A stretch of DNA of 28,978 nucleotides, from NCBI GenBank assembly GCA_964422725.1, contig CAYRCC010000025.1, positions 1 to 28,978 of the forward strand. Reading direction: 5' to 3'. The position numbers were made by a program, and so were the translations under genes. How positions within the stretch are numbered: position 1 is the stretch's first letter; the number at the start of each line of letters is the position of its first letter. Below the pieces are notes generated by a model. The model saw nothing but the letters and a program-made list of their open reading frames with translations, had not been told where the DNA came from and ran no database searches. Origin of the DNA: CAKSNH01 sp964422725 (GTDB taxonomy: Bacteria; Bacillota; Clostridia; UBA1381). This document shows, one piece after another, positions 23,297-28,978 of the stretch.

Positions 23297-24748
23297 TCAT
23301 ATAATGGACAAAGAATCCACAAGCACGCATCTTCTTGTTCTTGTAAAGCTCTTCGCCGATGTCAGGCCCTCGCCAGTCGGTCCGGCAATTGTAAAGGTTG
23401 TGTAGCCTTCGCTGTTAAATCCGATACCGGCATAGCTCGGTGCGTTCTTTACGAATATAGTCGTGCCGATTGCTTTGGCGTATTTTGTCATATGGTCAAC
23501 GTTCTTTGAGTGCAGATGTGCCGTATGACGGTTGCCGTGTTCAGCCTTAACCGCCATTTCAACCGCCTCGTCGAAATTATCCACTCTTACGATAGGCAAA
23601 ATAGGCATCATAAGCTCCGTCTGCACGAACGGGTGCGAAAACTCCGTTTCGCATATAATACAGCGTATGCTGTCGTCAACGGTTATACCGATTTGTGCAA
23701 GTATTTTCTTCGCATCACGACCCACATAATCCTTGTTGATAACCTTTTTCGGGCTGTCCGACGGATTCTTCGGCGGAACCTCTTTAAGCACTACCTGCTC
23801 AAGCATATCAACCTGTTTTGCGTTAAGCATATACGAGCCGGCTTTTATCATATTGCGGATAAGTTCGTCCGCAACAGGGCGGAGTACAAACACTTCTTTT
23901 TCCGCAATACACGGCAGATTGTTGTCGAATGTACAGCCGTCTATAATATCTTTTCCGGCTTTTGCGATATCGGCGGTTTCATCTACTATTACCGGCGGAT
24001 TTCCGGCACCTGCGCCTATCGCCTTTTTACCCGACGACAACAGCATTTTAACAACGCCCGGACCGCCCGTGCATACAAGCATTCTTACAAGCGGAGATGT
24101 CGTCATAACCTTTGATGTGTCCATAGTAGGATTCGCAACGGTACATACGATGTTCTCAGGACCGCCGGCGGCAAGTACCGCACGGTTTACCAAATCAACC
24201 GCATATCTTGAAATAACCTTTGCGTGCGGGTGCGGATTGAACACAACGCCGTTTCCGGCGGCAAGCATACCGATACTGTTGCATATAACGGTTTCGCTCG
24301 GGTTTGTACTCGGCGTTATCGCGCCGATTATACCGTAAGGTCCTTGTTCAATCAAAGTAAGACCTCTGTCACCCGACCAAGCTGTTGCTTTCAGGTCCTC
24401 CGTACCCGGAGTTTTGTCGGCTACCAGGTGATGCTTTAATGTCTTATGGTAAGCATTACCCATTTTTGTGTCCTCAACACCGAGCTTACCCATAATTTCC
24501 GCCTCGGCGTGAGTTAATTTTCTGATTTCCGTAATGATATTTTCGCGCTGCTCTTTGTTGTAGTTACGGAACAGCGTGTAAGCCTTGTTGCAGGCCTCCA
24601 GCGCCTCTTCCATAGTTTCAAACACTCCCAGCTGTTTGCGAGAGTTGGCAGCAGTATTAGCGTCAGCCTTTTGAGCTGTATTAGCCGGAACGCTTTGTCC
24701 CTCCAAAACTTTTCTCACTATTTCGCTAATTTGCTTTTCATCTATCAT
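23297..24748 (-). CDS. pduP: CoA-acylating aldehyde dehydrogenase, PduP-like, with encapsulation peptide
   Basis: 483 residues. An N-terminal amphipathic helix (MIDEKQISEIVRKVLEGQ) and a flexible linker (residues 20–38) precede the aldehyde dehydrogenase domain. The catalytic Cys280 is in NNLPCIAEKE; TPSTNPSETV and GAGAGNPP are family landmarks. It oxidises an aldehyde with NAD+ and CoA to acyl-CoA. ATG 24748 is chosen because GGGAGG precedes it; the frame extends 7 codons to a GTG overlapping that site. With the alcohol dehydrogenase and PduL it makes the core of the compartment. Confidence 0.96.
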   Translation of the reverse strand: MIDEKQISEIVRKVLEGQSVPANTAQKADANTAANSRKQLGVFETMEEALEACNKAYTLFRNYNKEQRENIITEIRKLTHAEAEIMGKLGVEDTKMGNAYHKTLKHHLVADKTPGTEDLKATAWSGDRGLTLIEQGPYGIIGAITPSTNPSETVICNSIGMLAAGNGVVFNPHPHAKVISRYAVDLVNRAVLAAGGPENIVCTVANPTMDTSKVMTTSPLVRMLVCTGGPGVVKMLLSSGKKAIGAGAGNPPVIVDETADIAKAGKDIIDGCTFDNNLPCIAEKEVFVLRPVADELIRNMIKAGSYMLNAKQVDMLEQVVLKEVPPKNPSDSPKKVINKDYVGRDAKKILAQIGITVDDSIRCIICETEFSHPFVQTELMMPILPIVRVDNFDEAVEMAVKAEHGNRHTAHLHSKNVDHMTKYAKAIGTTIFVKNAPSYAGIGFNSEGYTTFTIAGPTGEGLTSAKSFTRTRRCVLVDSLSII

Positions 24749-24825
24749 TATTTTACAGCCTCCCTTCACGGCTTAAAAATTCTTTTTTGGGAACTACGGT
24801 TTCCAACCGTTATTATAATTTTGCT

Positions 24826-25785
24826 TTACATACTGTAAAGTCTTGTAAACAGCTGCGCACCGAAACGCGCAAGTGCTGTGTCCTCCTCGGCGGTACCGCC
24901 GCTTACGCCAAGTCCGCCGACTATTCTGCCGTTCATTTTGAGCGGTTCTCCGCCGCCGAGCAGAATAATGCGGTTTTCGCTTGTGTAAGAGAGTCCGTCG
25001 AGTGCACCGCCTCTTGAAAGCTCAAGCGCGGTTATCGTCGGCATTTTCAGTGCAACCGAGGTATATGCTTTGTCCTGCGCTATTTTTGCGCTGGCGATAT
25101 ATGCATCGTCCATAGAATGCAGCAGCATAAGGTTTGCGCCGCCGTCGGCTATTGCCGTAACAATGCTCAGCCCCATTTTGTGTGCCTGCTTTTCTATTTC
25201 CTCCGAAACCTGTTTTGCCATTGCGAGTGTCAGCATATCCGTTTTGTGTGCCGTTTTTTCGGCTTCGGACACTGTTCCCCCCGCGCCGACAACGGTTTTT
25301 GCATATTGTTCAAACTCCGCAATCAAATCCGACATTCTGTTAAGATACGCCAGATATTCGGGTTTGAGTCTGCCGAACTGTCCGGCTTTGACAGCCGCAC
25401 GTTCTGCGCGCCGAACCATTGTGCGTGCCGCACCGAGTGCGGCGGAGGCACTGTTATCCTTAACTTCCGCGGTGTGCTTTGCTGTTTTCAGGCGGTATGC
25501 GTCAATCATATTTTCCACAGCCGCTACACACTCTTTCGTGACGGTTCTCTCACCGCCCTGAGCCTCCGCACCGATGTCCTCGAACCGTCTGCGCACCGAC
25601 TCTATATCCTTCAAAAGCTCCGTGTCGGTCACGAATGTGCCGGCAAGAGAGAGCATTGCCGAAAATTCGTCAATCGCGCCCAAAAGCTCAATGAGTGCGT
25701 CAGCCTTGGACACCCTGAAATTTGAAAGTGTCTTTGTGTAGCCGCCGTCGCCGCCGCCCGTATATGGTTTGTTGTTATTTTGCAT
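24826..25785 (-). CDS. pduO: Divergent PduO: corrinoid adenosyltransferase-like domain fused to GlcG/HbpS domain
   Basis: 319 residues. Residues 1–165 match PduO-type ATP:cob(I)alamin adenosyltransferases: TGGGDGG (9–15), GAIDEFSAM (Asp39), ARTMVRRAER (Arg121–Arg129) and YLNRMSD. Residues about 184–319 are a GlcG/HbpS/PduO-C domain (AIADGGANLMLLHSMDDA … GGLGVSGGTAEED), known to bind haem in some proteins. The F-x-L-P-G-G loop that should lie before ARTMVRRAER is missing: the position of the key Phe (F112 in L. reuteri PduO, F170 in human MMAB, from memory) falls at Thr105, followed by AEVKDN. Activity as an adenosyltransferase is therefore doubtful. It starts 12 bp after the PduE-like gene. 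Confidence 0.88.
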   Translation of the reverse strand: MQNNNKPYTGGGDGGYTKTLSNFRVSKADALIELLGAIDEFSAMLSLAGTFVTDTELLKDIESVRRRFEDIGAEAQGGERTVTKECVAAVENMIDAYRLKTAKHTAEVKDNSASAALGAARTMVRRAERAAVKAGQFGRLKPEYLAYLNRMSDLIAEFEQYAKTVVGAGGTVSEAEKTAHKTDMLTLAMAKQVSEEIEKQAHKMGLSIVTAIADGGANLMLLHSMDDAYIASAKIAQDKAYTSVALKMPTITALELSRGGALDGLSYTSENRIILLGGGEPLKMNGRIVGGLGVSGGTAEEDTALARFGAQLFTRLYSM

Positions 25786-25797
25786 TGTTTTATCACA

Positions 25798-26247
25798 TCA
25801 TTTCTTGTGATTGGTTTTCAGCAGCTGACCGCCGCTGTCAAATCTCTGCATAATGCGAATAAGCATATCCGCATTTTTTTCCGCCGAAAACTCGGTTAAG
25901 AGTACGGCGGCAAGCGAGATGTAGTCAGCCTTTGTTCCGCTGTTCGGCTTTATAAGCCTGTACATTTGAAAAAGGTATTCCTCAGGAATATTAATCAGCT
26001 CGCATACGCGCGCAAGTCCCTCTGCCAGTTCGGCACCGGCGATTTTTTCCGCACCGCCGAGCTTTTCGGTGACTGCGACAATAAAATCGTTTTTTGCTTT
26101 CGGCAAAAACTCCTTTTTAATGTGCTCTTTTTTTACACATTCTTTTTCTGTGTGCACATCGGTGTGTTTTCGGCAAGACGGCGTTTTGTCTGCCGCGCCG
26201 AGATTTTCCGCAACCTTTTTCACCATTATATCAATCTGACTTTCCAT
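25798..26247 (-). CDS. Stand-alone protein resembling the diol dehydratase small subunit (PduE)
   Basis: 149 residues. The N-terminus (MESQIDIMVKKVAENLG) is an encapsulation-type helix, as in PduE (from memory MNTDAIESMVRDVLSRM). After a charged Lys/His-rich linker with two Cys, residues about 70–143 align without gaps to the C-terminal half of PduE as I remember it: R..EL..(I/V)P(E/D)(E/D)…Y….P…TK…..A..L.…A, ending near LLK. The middle block of PduE that contacts PduC/PduD (around YPL-x-K-x-PE) is absent. No PduC or PduD gene is present. It may be a relic or a protein reused as a scaffold or cargo adaptor. Homology is judged by eye. Confidence 0.6.
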   Translation of the reverse strand: MESQIDIMVKKVAENLGAADKTPSCRKHTDVHTEKECVKKEHIKKEFLPKAKNDFIVAVTEKLGGAEKIAGAELAEGLARVCELINIPEEYLFQMYRLIKPNSGTKADYISLAAVLLTEFSAEKNADMLIRIMQRFDSGGQLLKTNHKK

Positions 26248-26296
26248 AAACGCTCCGTATTTACAATATGTATATCTTCACTTTGCGCCGAAAATC

Positions 26297-27115
26297 TTAT
26301 TTGTACTGCTCAAGAATTTTCTTTGTAACTTCGGCAACAATTTTTTCTATATCCTTGTCGTCAGCCTTCTCAAGACCGTATGTTTCAGCCGCCTCTGTAG
26401 GAGTCATATTCTCCGTACCGTTTACATAACAGCTCGGACAGAGTTTTTCCATAGGGTGTTTGCCCGGTACGCCGAACTGCTTTCTAAGGTCGATAAGCTT
26501 TTTAACCTCGCCGCAAGGAATTTCTTTCTCGCCGCCGAGCATTCTTGCGTGGAACAAAAGCTTTGCGTAAAACTCGGTCGATTCCATACGGAAGAACGCC
26601 GTGTTAAGGTCACAGCCGAACGACAATGCGCCGTGGTTAGCCAAAAGCAATGCATCGTAGTCCTGAAGATACGGCATAAGCGAATCCGGAATTTCCATTG
26701 TTGACGGTGTGCCGTACTCGGCAATCGGAACAGCACCGAGGAATATAATAGCCTCAGGCATAATAAGCTTGTCAAGCGGAATACCGGCAATCGCAAAGCT
26801 TGTAGCTATCGGCGGATGTGCGTGAACAACGGCGTTTACGTCCGGTCTTTCGGCGTACACGCGAAGGTGCATCTTAAATTCCGATGACGGCTTCCACTGT
26901 CCTGCGCTCTCCTTGAGCTTTCCTTCCTTGTCAACCTTACAAATCATTTCCGGTGTCATAAAGCCTTTGCTTACGCCCGTCGGAGTTGTGAAGAATGTGT
27001 TTTCGTCAATCTTAACCGAGATATTACCGTCGTTTGCGGCAACAAATCCGTCTTGATAAATTCTTCTGCCAATCTCGCAAATTTCTTTTTTGATTTCGTA
27101 ATCTGACTTGTACAT
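26297..27115 (-). CDS. Class II aldolase (L-fuculose/L-rhamnulose-1-phosphate type) with C-terminal encapsulation helix
   Basis: 272 residues. The catalytic domain (1–215) carries GNISVK, TPTG, PSSE with catalytic Glu79, zinc ligands His98, His100 (HAHP) and His161 (NHG). It would cleave fuculose-1-P or rhamnulose-1-P to DHAP and L-lactaldehyde. The C-terminus adds about 55 residues absent from E. coli FucA, with a CPSC motif (226–229) and an amphipathic helix KDIEKIVAEVTKKILEQYK, as in aldolases packed into GRM5 and PVM-type compartments. This is the first gene of the operon; GGAGG lies 9 nt before the ATG. Sugar isomerase and kinase genes are not in the window, so the exact sugar is unknown. 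Confidence 0.93.
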   Translation of the reverse strand: MYKSDYEIKKEICEIGRRIYQDGFVAANDGNISVKIDENTFFTTPTGVSKGFMTPEMICKVDKEGKLKESAGQWKPSSEFKMHLRVYAERPDVNAVVHAHPPIATSFAIAGIPLDKLIMPEAIIFLGAVPIAEYGTPSTMEIPDSLMPYLQDYDALLLANHGALSFGCDLNTAFFRMESTEFYAKLLFHARMLGGEKEIPCGEVKKLIDLRKQFGVPGKHPMEKLCPSCYVNGTENMTPTEAAETYGLEKADDKDIEKIVAEVTKKILEQYK

Positions 27116-27179
27116 ATTACTTAACCTCCATTTGTATTTTGATTTTTTTTGTTTTTTTTGGTTTTGTCTTGTTTTTATA

Positions 27180-27208
27180 ATTATATCTTATACAACCGCA
27201 TTTGTAAA
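27180..27208 (-). promoter_or_regulatory. Sigma-A promoter of the BMC operon
   Basis: On the minus strand: TTTACA (27203–27208), 17-bp spacer, perfect TATAAT (27180–27185). The leader to the aldolase ATG would be about 57 nt and is A-rich. It is the only clear promoter upstream of the 13-gene operon. Confidence 0.82.
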
Positions 27209-27247
27209 GAGGTTTTAGAAAATAAATCTTTAAAAAAATGCGGTTGT
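27192..27247. promoter_or_regulatory. 12-bp inverted repeat at the BMC promoter, candidate operator
   Basis: ACAACCGCATTT (27192–27203) and AAATGCGGTTGT (27236–27247) are perfect reverse complements with centres 44 bp apart, about four DNA turns. One arm lies within the spacer between -35 and -10, the other about 28 bp upstream of the -35. Such spacing suits a looping repressor with two half-operators, and the DeoR protein of this locus is the obvious candidate. It could alternatively form a transcript hairpin after the PHP gene. Confidence 0.55.
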
Positions 27248-27265
27248 TCTAAGCAAATTTATGAG

Positions 27266-27916
27266 CTATTCGCCGAAAACGTCGCTAAGCGACAATTTTT
27301 CGCACAGCTTTACGGCACGCCTAAGCTTGCCGATATCAAAGTCCGCTATATTGTGCGTGTCACTGCCAAGACTGACAAACACACCGCTTTTTGCGACTGC
27401 GCGCTGTTTTTTTTCGTTAGTCAAGAAATCGTAATAATAATTGTAGTTTCCCGACAGATTGAGTTCCCAGAAAATGTTGCGTTTTTTCATTATTCCGAGC
27501 ACGTCTGTACCGTATCTTTCGGAAAGCGCGAACACATCTGTATGCGCAAGTCCTATAGGACATTTAAACAGCTTGCTCCATTCCAAAAACTCATAAAAGT
27601 CCATACCCTTAGGCGAGTCAAGGCTTTCAAACAGGCAGTAATCCAAAAGATGCGAGTCGGACGCCAAAAAATCGTCCGGTTTCGGGCGCGTACCTATTTC
27701 GAGTGCACACAGCACTTTTATTTTGCTTTTGTACTTATCCCTCAGCGAACATATTTCGGTTATGTATTCGCCCAGCCTGTCACGCACGCTGAACTGGTGG
27801 TCGCTTATCCCGACAGCATCGAGTCCGAAACGAACCGCATTTTTTATAATGCTCTCCGGAGAATCGGTGCCGTCGTAGCTGTATAGCGTATGATTATGCA
27901 AATCCGCCGTAAGCAT
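27266..27916 (-). CDS. PHP-domain phosphoesterase (histidinol-phosphatase-like)
   Basis: 216 residues. Metal-binding PHP motifs are visible: DLHNHTLYSYDG at the N-terminus, GISDHQ, ALEIG, GLAHTDVF and GSDTHN near the C-terminus. The family hydrolyses phosphate esters, and histidinol phosphatases and trehalose or nucleotide phosphatases share the fold. No histidine genes are nearby, so the substrate is open. It lies upstream of the BMC operon on the same strand with its own promoter. AAGGAGG precedes the ATG. Confidence 0.85.
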   Translation of the reverse strand: MLTADLHNHTLYSYDGTDSPESIIKNAVRFGLDAVGISDHQFSVRDRLGEYITEICSLRDKYKSKIKVLCALEIGTRPKPDDFLASDSHLLDYCLFESLDSPKGMDFYEFLEWSKLFKCPIGLAHTDVFALSERYGTDVLGIMKKRNIFWELNLSGNYNYYYDFLTNEKKQRAVAKSGVFVSLGSDTHNIADFDIGKLRRAVKLCEKLSLSDVFGE

Positions 27917-27960
27917 TGTTTTCCCTCCTTAATCTGCAACAGATACAGCCTGATAATTTC

Positions 27961-27989
27961 ATTATAACACCATTTTTCACAATAAACAA
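27961..27989 (-). promoter_or_regulatory. Sigma-A promoter of the PHP gene
   Basis: On the minus strand: TTGTTT (27984–27989), 17-bp spacer, perfect TATAAT (27961–27966), about 45 bp before the start codon. Confidence 0.75.
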
Positions 27990-28056
27990 GATGTTTTGCA
28001 GGATTTGTGTGTTAAATTTATACCAAAAATCCGCAATACGGAGTGAGTGGGCTTTA

Positions 28057-28260
28057 TTGCAAAGGGTTTCCCTTTGCAAACCCTTTTTGCGAAAACAAGG
28101 GGGGTTACCCTTGTTAATCCTTTTTTGGCGGTAACCGCAGATTTGCGCTTGCAAATGTAGCTTGCGCAAGGGGTAAGCGGTTCGGTTGACAAGAGTAACG
28201 CCCTTGTCAATCCGTTTTGGTGGTTATCTATTGTCAGCGGTAAGGGGCTACCGCCCCTTA
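28057..28260. repeat. Cluster of dispersed palindromic repeats upstream of the PHP gene
   Basis: It contains TTGCAAAGGG-TTT-CCCTTTGCAA (28057–28079), an ACAAGGG…CCCTTGT hairpin near 28095–28116, GGCGGTAACCGC near 28127, GACAAG…CTTGTC (28188–28208) and TAAGGGGC-TACC-GCCCCTTA (28241–28260). Modules match 12165–12206, 12451–12515 and 1–90. I see no gene. Confidence 0.7.
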
Positions 28261-28301
28261 GGAGGACAAAGATATTATCATATTTCATCTGCTATCCCTG
28301 T

Positions 28302-28331
28302 GGTACTTTTGCCAACAGCGGCAAAAGTACC
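28302..28331. repeat. Perfect 12-bp hairpin GGTACTTTTGCC
   Basis: GGTACTTTTGCC, loop AACAGC, GGCAAAAGTACC. It is followed by CGGGC-GTT-GCCCG (28344–28356). The surrounding stretch to 28660 holds short open frames of poor quality and no recognisable gene. Confidence 0.6.
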
Positions 28332-28666
28332 CAAAAACGCCGTCGGGCGTTGCCCGAACCAAAAAAAAAAACCGCCGCACTTGACTGAATATATCTCACG
28401 CACCGAGTATATTTTAGTGTTTGCTTTATTCGCTCCGCTCAATGGGCGCAAACACGTTACGTTTCGCACGCTCTAAGCATTGGGTCGCTTTGGCGGTTTT
28501 TTTCCGTATCGCAAACGCGGTGTGCTGACGGTAACGTTGTTATGCATAGGTAAACGTTGCCAAAACGCGGTAGTCACAGCAACATTAGTTGCTCGGGCGT
28601 TGCCCTCGATTGAAAACGTTGTGTGGGGAATAGCTTTTTTGCGGTTACCGCAACGTCAGCGGTTGA

Positions 28667-28827
28667 CGAACCGCTTACCCTTTGCGCAAGCGCGAAAAAG
28701 CTGCTGCGCCAAGAGGGGTTGAGGGTATGCCGCCGCTGATGTTGTAATAACCGCCGATGTTCGGTAAAATCCGCGTTTGTATAAACATACCGCGTTTAGG
28801 ACGGCACAAAATTTGCGAGCCTTGGCG
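28667..28827 (-). repeat. Inverted copy of the 160-bp dispersed repeat at 12315–12475
   Basis: The reverse complement of this segment runs parallel to 12315–12475 (GCCAAGG/GCCAAGA, CTCGCAAATTTTGTGCCGT, ACAAACGCGGATTTTACCG, GCGGCGGCATACCCT, CTTTTTCGCGCTTGCGCAAA) with about one difference every ten bases. The two copies bracket the pfl–deoR–BMC–PHP block in opposite orientation. The remaining 28828–28978 shows a GGGGTTT…-type hairpin near 28884 and nothing recognisable as a gene. Confidence 0.85.
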
Positions 28828-28978
28828 ATAAAGCAAATTTTGCCGATTACCTGACGGAATATCCTCGTATTGAGCTTTTTCGCAAAAAAGGGGTTTCCAA
28901 AGGGGCAGCGCCCCTTGGTTTGCTTTTTGTTATAGACAAAAAATAGGTTCAATAATAAAATTGCATTTTAGCATCAGC

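Noticed and set aside
28186..28952. Several open frames of 60–100 codons at the right edge
   Set aside because: They cross hairpins and the 160-bp repeat, with atypical composition and no good starts; more likely chance frames in repeats.

Overview
The window looks like a chromosomal piece of an anaerobic, endospore-forming Firmicute (class Clostridia). Evidence: spoIVA and ricT (sporulation), a DUF512–der–plsY–gpsA gene order typical of Clostridia, pyruvate formate-lyase with its activase, a clostridial-type 2[4Fe-4S] ferredoxin, and strong AGGAGG ribosome binding sites. No rRNA, tRNA, CRISPR array, integrase or transposase was seen.

Layout. 1–2300 (minus strand): a DUF3298-type lipoprotein gene downstream of spoIVA. 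2574–5236 (plus): DUF512 radical-SAM-like protein and the GTPase Der. 5237–6800 (plus): an AT-rich two-gene restriction-modification island wedged between der and plsY; the endonuclease gene carries two apparent frameshifts at its 5' end. 6849–12118 (plus): plsY, gpsA, a PAP2-like membrane protein, a small membrane protein, ricT, ferredoxin, terminator, and an RluC/RluD-type pseudouridine synthase. 12119–12624: a mosaic of dispersed palindromic repeats. 12625–15712 (minus): pflA and pflB, the latter with a readable promoter overlapped by a Rex-like operator. 15939–16712 (minus): a DeoR-family repressor. 16713–17279: an array of short hairpins. 17280–27115 (minus): a 13-gene bacterial microcompartment (BMC) operon. 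27266–27916 (minus): a PHP-domain phosphoesterase. 27917–28978: more dispersed repeats, no convincing gene.

The BMC operon is the most interesting part. In transcription order it encodes a class II sugar-phosphate aldolase with a C-terminal encapsulation-like helix, a small protein that by eye resembles the small subunit of B12-dependent diol dehydratase (PduE), a divergent PduO fusion (corrinoid adenosyltransferase plus GlcG/HbpS-like domain), PduP-type CoA-acylating aldehyde dehydrogenase, a zinc-type alcohol dehydrogenase, four BMC-H shell proteins, PduL phosphotransacylase, one BMC-P vertex protein, PduS and the cysteine-bearing trimer PduT. The set and order resemble fucose/rhamnose-degrading compartments (GRM5 and PVM-like), but neither a glycyl-radical diol dehydratase with activase nor PduC/PduD (large and medium subunits) is present. 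The likely reaction scheme is cleavage of L-fuculose-1-P or L-rhamnulose-1-P to DHAP and lactaldehyde, then redox disproportionation of lactaldehyde to 1,2-propanediol (alcohol dehydrogenase) and lactyl-CoA/lactyl-phosphate (PduP/PduL), with PduS/PduT giving an electron exit. The PduE-like and PduO-like genes may be relics of, or repurposed from, a lost B12-dependent dehydratase. A sigma-A promoter with a 12-bp inverted repeat, one arm inside its spacer, lies upstream of the aldolase and is a candidate operator for the DeoR repressor.

The whole pfl–deoR–BMC–PHP block (about 16 kb) is bracketed by two inverted copies of a repeat of about 160 bp, at 12315–12475 and 28667–28827.
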